A model generated the notes under the pieces. The model saw only the letters and a program-made list of their open reading frames with translations. It did not search any database and had not been told where the DNA came from. A DNA stretch of 19,667 nt from an uncultured Caulobacter sp. (lineage in GTDB: Bacteria > Pseudomonadota > Alphaproteobacteria > Caulobacterales > Caulobacteraceae): NCBI GenBank assembly GCA_937925635.1, contig CALALX010000039.1, positions 1 to 19,667 of the forward strand. Direction: 5' to 3'. Of the stretch, positions 1 through 5,990 are shown piece after piece (the first letter of the stretch is position 1; the number at the start of each line of letters is the position of its first letter). Position numbers and translations under genes: made by a program.

Positions 1-597
1 CCGCCGCCAGTCGCAGCTCGGCGGCGGGCTCGGCGGCGCGCAGCAGGACGGGGGTGCGGGGGGCGGATAGCCGCCGCCGCAACCGCCGCCGCAGGGCACG
101 GTCTCCACATACTGGCCGATCGGAACATAGCCGGGCGGAATGAGGCTCGAAGCCGGGGCGGAATAGCCGCCCGCGCCGCTCCGGCCGCAGCAGGTTTCCT
201 CGACGACGACCACGACGCCGGGCGGATAGCCGCCGCCCTGGTAGCCGCCGCCGTAGGCGCCGCCAGACGCGCAGCAGGATTGCGGCGCGGGCGGCGGGAC
301 GGGATAGGGTTGGGGTTGCGGATAGGGCGAGCCGCCGCAACAGCCTTCGCTGACCACCGTCATGCCGCCCTGAGCGTAGCCACCCTGGACCTGGCCGTAG
401 CCGTCCTGGGCGTAGTAGCGGCCGTCGGCGCCCATCCGGATCGGAATCCCGCCCTCCGGATAGCCGGGCAGATAATCCTGCGGATTGCTCGCCTTCACAT
501 AGCCGGGTGGAACCGGATAGGCCTGCTGGGCCGACGCCGCGCGCGCGAGCACGAGCAGGCTCAGCACCGCCAGGGTCGCGCGTCCGATCCACTTCAT
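1..597 (-). CDS. Exported Gly/Tyr/Pro/Cys-rich protein, partial (C-terminus beyond left edge)
   Basis: Reading the minus strand from ATG (595-597) gives 199 codons with no stop up to base 1, so the 3' end is outside the window. Residues 1-23 form a typical Sec signal peptide (MKWIG start, hydrophobic core, ASA just before Q24), so the mature protein should leave the cytoplasm. The mature part is low-complexity: PPGY or PGY motifs at about 31-33, 44-46 and 155-157, many GGY turns, and Cys-Cys pairs at 86-87, 108-109, 136-137 and 185-186, plus C169, C173 and C195. A GGAGG Shine-Dalgarno lies six bases before the ATG. I recognise no enzyme family. The composition suggests an extracytoplasmic structural, cross-linked or metal-binding protein, but that is inference. 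The signal peptide, ribosome site and open frame make a real gene very likely. Confidence 0.8.
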   Translation of the reverse strand, partial: MKWIGRATLAVLSLLVLARAASAQQAYPVPPGYVKASNPQDYLPGYPEGGIPIRMGADGRYYAQDGYGQVQGGYAQGGMTVVSEGCCGGSPYPQPQPYPVPPPAPQSCCASGGAYGGGYQGGGYPPGVVVVVEETCCGRSGAGGYSAPASSLIPPGYVPIGQYVETVPCGGGCGGGYPPPAPPSCCAPPSPPPSCDWRR

Positions 598-754
598 GGC
601 CGCCTCCGGAAAGCGAAGAGGGCATCGTGGTCCCCCCACGCGCGCGGTGCGAGCGGTTGCGCCCGTGGCGCGAAGGGCGGGTGGTTAAAGTTCGCGTTCC
701 GGCGGAGGGCGAGGATCGACGCGGCTGGCCCGGAGCCGGCGCCCGGCCGATGGC
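598..754 (-). other. Intergenic leader of the Cys-rich exported protein gene
   Basis: This gap separates the SDHAF4-like gene from the Cys-rich exported gene, both on the minus strand. Apart from the GGAGG ribosome site at its left end I see one slightly AT-richer patch (around 683-697, reading AACTTTAACCACC on the minus strand) that might belong to a promoter. I could not define -35 and -10 boxes with confidence. Short ORFs crossing the gap have no homology-like character. Confidence 0.4.
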
Positions 755-967
755 CTAGAAGTCGACGGCGACGCCCTTGCGCTCCCAATCGCCGTAGCGG
801 GTCGGTTCGGGTCCGGCTGGGCCGCCCACTTCGGGGGGGCGCTGCTGCGCTTGCGCCGCCGCGCGCCGGGCGGCGGCCTCCTCAAGGGCCCGCCGGGCGG
901 CGGGGGTCAGGGGCTTGTCGGGATTGGCCCCGGGCGGCAGGGGCTGGGCAGTCTGATCGTCATGCAT
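755..967 (-). CDS. SDHAF4-like / DUF1674 family small protein
   Basis: A 70-residue protein if started at ATG 965-967; an in-frame TTG two codons upstream (971-973) is an alternative, and neither has a clear Shine-Dalgarno. The C-terminus is diagnostic: GPEPTRYGDWERKGVAVDF matches the conserved tail of DUF1674, the family of mitochondrial succinate dehydrogenase assembly factor 4 (SDHAF4/Sdh8). The N-terminal half is Pro/Ala-rich and probably disordered. In eukaryotes SDHAF4 binds flavinated SdhA and promotes its assembly with SdhB; the bacterial proteins are presumed to act similarly in the cytoplasm, which is inference here. In my recollection this gene often sits near rsmB in alphaproteobacteria. 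Here two small membrane-protein genes on the other strand separate them. The family call is strong despite the small size. Confidence 0.85.
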   Translation of the reverse strand: MHDDQTAQPLPPGANPDKPLTPAARRALEEAAARRAAAQAQQRPPEVGGPAGPEPTRYGDWERKGVAVDF

Positions 968-1063
968 GGACAAGATTTAACAGAACTCTGGCTTGCGAAC
1001 AACGATCAGCAATGGTCTACGCCCCGCGTCAACAATAAGAACACTTATCGGAGTATTACAACT
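968..1063. promoter_or_regulatory. AT-richer divergent promoter region
   Basis: This short gap separates the divergent DUF1674 gene and the first HAHLN membrane-protein gene. It is visibly richer in A and T than anything around it, as expected of promoters in a very GC-rich genome. GGAG at 1050-1053 is the ribosome site for the ATG at 1064. I looked for an FNR/FixK dyad (TTGAT-N4-ATCAA) because of the possible oxidase link and found none. Exact promoter boxes are uncertain. Confidence 0.45.
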
Positions 1064-1465
1064 ATGTCACGTTGGCCCAATGCATTCTTTATGATGGCGG
1101 CATTCTATATCGTCATCGGGACCAGCTGGGGACTTTACATGAGTGTTACTCATGATTTCGCGACCGCCCCGGCGCATGCTCACCTCAACCTGCTCGGTTT
1201 CGTGAGCTTGTCAATCATGGGCGCCTTCTATGCCACCCTCGGCAAGAATACGCCTCGCTGGCTTGTGAAGACCAACTTCTTCCTCAACAGCATCGGCGTT
1301 GCGGTGATGATCACCGGCCTGTGGCTGCTGTTCACGGAGAAGGCCACGCCCAAGCAGCTCGTGCCGCTGCTGATCGTCTCCGAGCCGATGATCATCCTCG
1401 GCTTCGTATCCTTCTTCACGGCCGCGGCGCTCAGCTTCCGCCGGGGGCCGCGGCTCGCCGCCTAG
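1064..1465 (+). CDS. Small multi-pass membrane protein, HAHLN family (copy 1; cytochrome oxidase subunit I-like)
   Basis: A 133-residue protein of about four transmembrane segments. The ATG at 1064 is chosen because GGAG lies ten bases upstream; longer in-frame starts would read through the promoter region and add a low-complexity N-terminus. The signature is AHAHLNLLGFVSLSIMGAFY, starting at residue 37, with H38, H40 and N42 at a membrane edge. Similar small proteins are sometimes annotated as cytochrome-c oxidase or cbb3 subunit I-like because the His-rich motif resembles heme-copper oxidase/NO-reductase subunits. The polypeptide is far too short to be a complete catalytic subunit, so its role is unknown. 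The next gene is a paralog with the same residue numbering (H38, H40, N42). The 5' end of this copy is AT-richer than its neighbour. Real gene: very likely; function: unassigned. Confidence 0.85.
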   Translation: MSRWPNAFFMMAAFYIVIGTSWGLYMSVTHDFATAPAHAHLNLLGFVSLSIMGAFYATLGKNTPRWLVKTNFFLNSIGVAVMITGLWLLFTEKATPKQLVPLLIVSEPMIILGFVSFFTAAALSFRRGPRLAA

Positions 1466-1509
1466 CGGGGTGAGCGCGAACGCTTGATCGTTTCGCGGAA
1501 CACTGGTCT

Positions 1510-1537
1510 CGTCACCCCACTCGCCCGTGGGGTGACG
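1510..1537 (+). promoter_or_regulatory. Perfect 11-bp hairpin between the two HAHLN genes
   Basis: CGTCACCCCAC (1510-1520) and GTGGGGTGACG (1527-1537) are exact reverse complements separated by a six-base loop. The hairpin lies in the 104-base gap between the paralogs and ends 32 bases before the second ATG. No T-run follows on the plus strand, so it is not a textbook intrinsic terminator. It could be an attenuator, an mRNA-stability element or a protein-binding dyad. Confidence 0.6.
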
Positions 1538-1569
1538 GGCTGGATTTCATGTTCTTGGGGGACTGACGA

Positions 1570-1950
1570 ATGCCTCGTGTTTCCAAGGCCTTTTTTCTGA
1601 TCGCCGCTCTGTGCGGCCTCGCCGGCATGTTCTGGGGCATGCACATGGGCAAGTCCGGCGACCACACCTTGCACGCCGCCCACGCGCACCTGAACCTCCT
1701 TGGCTGGGTGACGCTGTCGATCATGGGCGGCTTCTACGCCTTGCCGGGGACGCCCAAGGGCGGCTGGATGGCCTGGACGAACCTGGTGCTGTCGTCGTTC
1801 GGCGCGATCTGGATGGCGATCCTCCTGCCGCAGGTCATCGGCGGCAAGGTCAGCGGAATGTTCATGGTCACCTCGGAAGTCCCCGTGGTGCTCGGCATGC
1901 TGCTGTTCATCGCGGGCATCCTGATGAGCTTCCGAAAGCCGGCCGCCTGA
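1570..1950 (+). CDS. Small multi-pass membrane protein, HAHLN family (copy 2)
   Basis: A 126-residue, probably four-helix inner-membrane protein with the signature AHAHLNLLGWVTLSIMGGFY at residues 37-56, clearly paralogous to the gene just upstream. Shared positions include the F8-F9 pair, W22-G23, H38, H40, N42, a Ser-Glu-x-Pro stretch in the last third and a basic SFR(K/R) C-terminus. Copy 2 adds His at 25, 32 and 35, near the first loop, so metal or heme ligation is conceivable but unproven. The ATG at 1570 is preceded by a G-rich ribosome site (TTGGGGGA, 1554-1561). It stops 41 bases before rsmB, so read-through into rsmB is possible. The family is sometimes labelled oxidase subunit I-like; I do not assign a function. 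Confidence 0.88.
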   Translation: MPRVSKAFFLIAALCGLAGMFWGMHMGKSGDHTLHAAHAHLNLLGWVTLSIMGGFYALPGTPKGGWMAWTNLVLSSFGAIWMAILLPQVIGGKVSGMFMVTSEVPVVLGMLLFIAGILMSFRKPAA

Positions 1951-1991
1951 GTCCCCTTGCGCCCCGGCCCGGAAAGGGGCACGGGGCGCGG

Positions 1992-3272
1992 GTGAGCGAG
2001 ATCGAAGAGGCCGGCCTGCCCGCCCGGGAAGCCGCCGTACACTACCTGGAAGCCGCCCTGGCGCGGCGCGCTGGCCTCGACGAGGCCCTGGCCACGCCCG
2101 CCTCGACGCGGCTGGACCCGCGCGAGCGCGCCTTCGCCCGGGCCCTGACCATGGCCACGCTGCGCCGGCTGGGCGCCATCGACCGCGCCCTGCAGGCCAA
2201 GCTGAAGAAGGAGCCTCCGGAGCGGGTGGTCACCCTTCTGCGACTGGGCATGGCGCAGCTGTTCTGGATGGGCGTGCCCGACCACGCCGCCGTCTCGACC
2301 ATCGTCGCCATCGCCGACAAGACCAACGCCACCCGGCCGTTCAAGGGCCTGGTCAACGCCGTGCTGCGCGGCCTGCTGCGCGACGGCCCGCCGAAGGACG
2401 ATCCGGAGACCCTGGCCCCCGACTGGCTGCTGGCGCGGTGGAAGGCCGCCTTCGGCCCCGAGGAGGCCCGCGCCATCGCCGCCGTGATCGCCCAGGAGCC
2501 GGCGGCCGACCTGTCGGTGAAGGACCCGGCCGACGCCGCCGCCGTGGCCGAGGCGCTGGGCGGCGAGATCCTGCCCGGCGGCACGGTGCGCACGTCACTG
2601 CGCGGAGACATCGCCGAGTGGCCGACCTTCGCCGAGGGTCGCTGGTGGGTGCAGGACGCGGGCGCGGCCATCCCGGCCAGGCTGCTGGCTGTCGAACCCG
2701 GCCAAACGGCTCTGGACCTGTGCGCCGCGCCCGGCGGCAAGACGCTGCAGTTGGCCGCGGCCGGCGCCGTCACGGTCGCGGTGGATCGCTCGGCGGAACG
2801 GCTGAAACGGGTGTCGGAGAATCTGGCGCGGCTGAATCTGAACGCCGAGATCGTCGCCGCCGACGGCATTCTCTGGAAGGATGAGCGACGGTTCGACGCC
2901 GTTCTCCTGGACGCGCCCTGCTCAGCGACCGGCACCTTCCGCCGGCACCCGGACGTGCTGTGGGCCGCCTCGCCGACCGACATCGTCAAGCTGGCCGCGG
3001 TCCAGAAGCGGCTGCTCGACAGCGCAGCCGATCGGGTGAAGCCGAAGGGCCGGCTGGTCTACTGCGTCTGCTCGCTGGAGCCGGAGGAGGGAGAAGAGCA
3101 GGTGCGGGCCTTCCTCAAACGCAGGCCGGACTTCGACCTCGACCCGATCGAGCCGGGCGAGGGCGGCGCGCCGGAGGCCAGCGTGCCGGATGGCTGGCTG
3201 CGCATCCTGCCCCATCACATCGTGGGCGGCGTCGACGGCTTCTTCGCGGCGAGACTGGTCCGGCGTTTCTGA
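1992..3272 (+). CDS. rsmB: 16S rRNA (cytosine(967)-C5)-methyltransferase RsmB
   Basis: This 426-residue protein transfers a methyl group from S-adenosylmethionine to C967 (E. coli numbering) of 16S rRNA. Residues about 8-130 form the NusB-like RNA-binding domain, followed by a Rossmann methyltransferase domain. SAM motif I is DLCAAPGGKT from D242. Motif IV is DAPCSATGTFRRHPDVLW with C310, and motif VI is YCVCSLEPEE with the presumed nucleophile C360, so both family cysteines are present. I chose GTG 1992 because the reading frame is open much further upstream only by overlapping the preceding membrane-protein gene, while MSEIEEAGLPARE is a typical N-terminus. The Shine-Dalgarno is weak; GCGCCCC (1959-1965) could pair with GGGGCGC (1983-1989) just before the start. 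It is 48 bases upstream of rpe and probably co-transcribed. Confidence 0.95.
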   Translation: MSEIEEAGLPAREAAVHYLEAALARRAGLDEALATPASTRLDPRERAFARALTMATLRRLGAIDRALQAKLKKEPPERVVTLLRLGMAQLFWMGVPDHAAVSTIVAIADKTNATRPFKGLVNAVLRGLLRDGPPKDDPETLAPDWLLARWKAAFGPEEARAIAAVIAQEPAADLSVKDPADAAAVAEALGGEILPGGTVRTSLRGDIAEWPTFAEGRWWVQDAGAAIPARLLAVEPGQTALDLCAAPGGKTLQLAAAGAVTVAVDRSAERLKRVSENLARLNLNAEIVAADGILWKDERRFDAVLLDAPCSATGTFRRHPDVLWAASPTDIVKLAAVQKRLLDSAADRVKPKGRLVYCVCSLEPEEGEEQVRAFLKRRPDFDLDPIEPGEGGAPEASVPDGWLRILPHHIVGGVDGFFAARLVRRF

Positions 3273-3320
3273 CACAGCCCCCGTCCTTGTCCCCCCGCCG
3301 CCGCGCGGTTAGGACAGGAC

Positions 3321-3980
3321 ATGGCCGCGCCCCTGATCTCCCCGTCCATCCTCGCCTCCGATTTCTCGAAGCTCGGCGAGGAATGTCGCGCCGTCGAGGC
3401 GGCCGGCGCCGACTGGCTGCACATCGACGTCATGGACGGCCACTTCGTTCCCAACATCACCATCGGACCGGACGTGGTGAAGGCGCTCAAGCCGCACGTG
3501 ACGATCCCGTTCGACGTGCATCTGATGATCGCGCCGGTCGATCCCTACCTGGAGGCCTTCGTCGCCGCTGGGGCGGACATCGTCAGCATCCATCCGGAAG
3601 CCGGACCGCACCTGCACCGCAGCCTCAAGCGCATTCGCGAGCTGGGCGCCAGGGCGGGGGTGGTGTTCAACCCCTCGACCCCGGTCGAGCACGTCGAGTG
3701 GATCCTCGAGGACATCGACCTGATGCTGGTCATGACCGTGAATCCCGGCTTCGGCGGCCAGAGCTTCATCCCCGCCCAGCTGCGCAAGATCGAGCGCCTG
3801 CGCAAGATGATCGACGCCGCGGGCCTGGACATCCAGCTTGAGGTCGACGGCGGCGTGACGCCGGTCACCGCCCCGCGCTGCGTCGCGGCCGGCGCCACGG
3901 CCCTCGTCGCCGGCTCGGCCGTGTTCAAGGGCGGGCCAGAGGCCTATGCCGGCAACATCGCCGCCCTGAAGGGCGGCTGA
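3321..3980 (+). CDS. rpe: Ribulose-phosphate 3-epimerase
   Basis: A full-length, 219-residue TIM-barrel enzyme that interconverts D-ribulose 5-phosphate and D-xylulose 5-phosphate in the non-oxidative pentose phosphate pathway. The metal and catalytic signature is intact: HIDVMDGHFVPN with H34, D36 and D39, DVHLM with H67, the phosphate-binding loop MTVNPGFGGQSF (138-149), and LEVDGGV with D176. The N-terminus ISPSILASDF is typical of the family. A purine-rich ribosome site (AGGACAGGAC) directly precedes ATG 3321. It lies between rsmB and a heparinase-like gene with short gaps, 48 bases before and seven bases after, suggesting one transcript. Nothing is missing or unusual. Confidence 0.97.
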   Translation: MAAPLISPSILASDFSKLGEECRAVEAAGADWLHIDVMDGHFVPNITIGPDVVKALKPHVTIPFDVHLMIAPVDPYLEAFVAAGADIVSIHPEAGPHLHRSLKRIRELGARAGVVFNPSTPVEHVEWILEDIDLMLVMTVNPGFGGQSFIPAQLRKIERLRKMIDAAGLDIQLEVDGGVTPVTAPRCVAAGATALVAGSAVFKGGPEAYAGNIAALKGG

Positions 3981-3987
3981 CGGCGTC

Positions 3988-5697
3988 GTGGACGCGCCGC
4001 GCCTGCCTTCACCCTCCTCCGCCGCCCTGGCCTTCCAGGCCCTGGGCGAGGGCGCGCGCCGTCTGGCGGAACGCGAGTGGTTCGGCACCCCTCTTCACGC
4101 CCTGGCCATCTCGGGGCCGAAGCCCGATGGCCTGGCCGCCAATCCCCGCGACCCGCGGCCGGTCGATCTTGAGCGCGGCCGACGGATCCTCGGAGGGGTC
4201 TTTGACCTGGCCGGAGCCCAGATGGCGGTCGGACCGCAGGGCGATCCGTTCGATCGGGCGAGTCCCCACCGGCGGTTCGCCACCGCGCTCCACCACATGG
4301 GCTGGCTCGGCGATCTGCTGGCGGCCGGCGACGCCGGACCCAAGACCGGCCTTCGCCTCATCGGCGACTGGAAGCGGGTGTTCGGCCGCTGGAACGGCTT
4401 TTCCTGGCAACCCGACATCCTCGAGCGGCGGGTGTTCAACCTGGCCTGCGCGGCGCGGCGCCTGACGGCCCCGGCCTCGGACGCCGAGCGTTCGGTCCTG
4501 CTGCTCGATCTCGCGCGTCAGGCCCGCCATCTGATCCGCATCGGCCAGGCCCCCGAGCGGGCGCTGGAGCGCGCCGTGGCGGCGGGCGTCGCCGGCTGCG
4601 CCCTGGCCGGCGAGGCGGGCGAGCAGCTGATCGACGTGGCGATGGACCGCCTGCGAAGGGATCTGCCTCAGGTGGTGAACGCCGACGGCGTCCACGCCTC
4701 CCGATCGCCGCAGGCCGGGCTGGAGCTGCTGTTCGACCTGCTCACGCTCGACGACGCCCTGCACCAACGGGGCCAGGCGGGGCCGGACGAGCTGCCCCGG
4801 GCCATCGACCGACTGAGCGCGGCGACCCGGTTCTTCACGCTGCCGGACGGCCGGCTGGCCGGATTCCAGGGCGGCGAGGCGACCTCCGCCCGGCGGGTCG
4901 CCTCCGCCCTCGCCCATGAGGACGGCGAGAGCCGTGTGCGGCGGCGCGCGCCGCACGGCGGCTACGAGCGGCTGGAATCGACGGCCTTGACCATCATGGT
5001 CGATGGCGGCGCGCCGGCCCGCGGTCGCTGGAGCGTCACCGCCTGCGCCCAGCCCGCGGCCATGGAAATCGTCTGCGGGCCCGACCCGATCATCGTCGGA
5101 TGCTGCTGGAGCGCCGAGTCCGGCGCCTCGCACGCCCTGCGGCTGACCGACGCCGCTTCGACCGCCAACCTGGCCGATATGTCGACCGGCCAGCCCTTGC
5201 GCGGCCTCGCGGCCGCCGCCCTGGGCGCCCGGCTGACCGGCGCGCCGCAGAAGGTCGAAAGCCGGCGGCACGAGACCGAGGCCGCCGCCTGGCTCGAGGT
5301 CAGCCACGAGGGCTGGCTCAAGCGCTTCGGCCTGATCCACGAGCGCAAGTTCTATCTCGACCGCGCGACCGAGGAACTGCGCGGCGAGGACCACTTCCGA
5401 CCGAAGGTCGAGATGGAGATCGACGGTCCGCGGCGCTACTATCCCTTCACGGTCCGCTTTCATCTGCATCCCGACGCCCGCGCCTCCCTGGCCCGGGACC
5501 GCAAGAGCGTGCTGCTCAAGGGACCCCACGATCAGGGCTGGTGGCTGCGCAACGACGCGGTCGAGGTGTCGGTCGAACCGTCGCTTTACATCGACGGCGA
5601 CCACCAGCGCCGCACGGTGCAGGTCGTGCTGCGCGGCCAGGCCAGCGCCGACAAGGGCGGCCGGGTGCGGTGGAAACTATCGCGGGCCGAGGGGTAG
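3988..5697 (+). CDS. Heparinase II/III family protein (putative polysaccharide lyase)
   Basis: A 569-residue protein with the two-part architecture of heparinase II/III-like proteins: an alpha-helical toroid (about residues 1-300) and a C-terminal beta-sandwich (about 320-560). Recognisable C-terminal segments are HGGYERLES, MEIVCGPDP, SHEGWLKRFGLIHER, LRGEDHF, VRFHLHPDA and SVLLKGPHDQGWWLRND, which follow the family pattern for alphaproteobacterial members. Family enzymes cleave uronic-acid polysaccharides by beta-elimination, but these chromosomal homologues are mostly uncharacterised and often lack a signal peptide, as this one does. Its substrate is therefore unknown and may be an envelope or capsule glycan. 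GTG 3988 begins seven bases after the rpe stop, consistent with translational coupling. A lyase active site cannot be confirmed by eye. Confidence 0.88.
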   Translation: MDAPRLPSPSSAALAFQALGEGARRLAEREWFGTPLHALAISGPKPDGLAANPRDPRPVDLERGRRILGGVFDLAGAQMAVGPQGDPFDRASPHRRFATALHHMGWLGDLLAAGDAGPKTGLRLIGDWKRVFGRWNGFSWQPDILERRVFNLACAARRLTAPASDAERSVLLLDLARQARHLIRIGQAPERALERAVAAGVAGCALAGEAGEQLIDVAMDRLRRDLPQVVNADGVHASRSPQAGLELLFDLLTLDDALHQRGQAGPDELPRAIDRLSAATRFFTLPDGRLAGFQGGEATSARRVASALAHEDGESRVRRRAPHGGYERLESTALTIMVDGGAPARGRWSVTACAQPAAMEIVCGPDPIIVGCCWSAESGASHALRLTDAASTANLADMSTGQPLRGLAAAALGARLTGAPQKVESRRHETEAAAWLEVSHEGWLKRFGLIHERKFYLDRATEELRGEDHFRPKVEMEIDGPRRYYPFTVRFHLHPDARASLARDRKSVLLKGPHDQGWWLRNDAVEVSVEPSLYIDGDHQRRTVQVVLRGQASADKGGRVRWKLSRAEG

Positions 5698-5702
5698 CGC
5701 TC

Positions 5703-5852
5703 CTCCCTCCCCCTTGTGGGGAGGGACAGGTCGCGAAGCGACCAGGGTGGGGCAAGTGATGGCCGCCTTCAACGCCAGTGGGATCGCTGCTTGCCCCACC
5801 CGTCTCGTCTCACTGCGCTCGCCGATCCACCCTCCCCACAAGGGGGAGGGAG
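5703..5852. repeat. Long compound inverted-repeat element (intergenic)
   Basis: The outer arms are perfect reverse complements of 22 bases (5703-5724 and 5831-5852), with core CCCCCTTGTGGGGAGG and its complement. Inside, GGGTGGGGCAAG (5745-5756) and CTTGCCCCACCC (5790-5801) form a second perfect 12-bp pairing. The left half also holds a small hairpin, GGTCGC-GAA-GCGACC (5729-5743). It fills the gap between the heparinase-like gene and the purH leader. C-rich/G-rich elements like this are, to my knowledge, dispersed in Caulobacterales and other alphaproteobacterial genomes, so this is probably one copy of a family. No coding capacity is credible. Confidence 0.85.
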
Positions 5853-5878
5853 AGCGCGTGCAAAGCCGGCGAAGCTCT

Positions 5879-5886
5879 GCTACAGC
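5879..5886 (+). promoter_or_regulatory. Candidate -10 element of purH leader
   Basis: GCTACAGC resembles the Caulobacter housekeeping -10 consensus (GCTANAWC) and would start transcription about at the first base of the riboswitch aptamer. A matching -35 is not convincing, so this is only a candidate. Confidence 0.3.
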
Positions 5887-5891
5887 CCCGC

Positions 5892-5962
5892 CCGTTCGCG
5901 TGACTGGCGCTGAAGGTGGTCGACCACCGGGGAGCACGAACCTCATAGCCGCGCGCCTGGGC
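5892..5962 (+). promoter_or_regulatory. ZTP riboswitch (pfl motif) in purH leader
   Basis: The sequence carries all conserved blocks of the ZTP/ZMP aptamer in order: GTGACTGGCG (5900-5909), the P2 hairpin GGTGG/CCACC (5915-5919 and 5924-5928) followed by CCGGGGAGC (5927-5935), and the 3' pseudoknot domain AGCCGCGCGCCTGGGC (5947-5962). P1 is formed by GTTCG (5894-5898) and CGAAC (5937-5941). ZTP riboswitches sense ZTP and ZMP (AICAR nucleotide), which accumulate when 10-formyl-tetrahydrofolate is short. ZMP is the substrate of the PurH transformylase, so the downstream gene fits exactly. No intrinsic terminator follows. Instead GGGCTCC (5959-5965) can pair with GGAGACCC (5978-5985), covering the purH Shine-Dalgarno, which suggests translational control. 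Confidence 0.93.
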
Positions 5963-5990
5963 TCCTTCTGATCGACCGGAGACCCGAACC

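Noticed and set aside
594..788. 64-codon minus-strand frame in the gap left of the DUF1674 gene
   Set aside because: It overlaps the DUF1674 3' end and the start of the Cys-rich gene in another frame and is Arg/Pro/Ala-rich without any motif.
851..1063. Upstream extension of HAHLN copy 1
   Set aside because: It overlaps the DUF1674 gene on the other strand and the promoter region, and the ribosome site supports ATG 1064.
968..1063. FNR/FixK box upstream of the oxidase-like genes
   Set aside because: No TTGAT-N4-ATCAA or close variant could be found despite the tempting context.
1611..1991. Upstream extension of the rsmB frame
   Set aside because: It overlaps the HAHLN copy 2 gene in another frame and encodes Arg/His/Pro-rich sequence unlike any RsmB N-terminus.
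4009..5604. 531-codon open frame antisense to the heparinase-like gene
   Set aside because: It is the complement of a well-supported gene, rich in Gly/Arg/Gln/Val, with no family motif. Long antisense frames are expected in DNA this GC-rich.
5714..5971. Short plus-strand frames across the inverted repeat and riboswitch
   Set aside because: They translate repeat and structured RNA sequence, have no ribosome site and no coding character.
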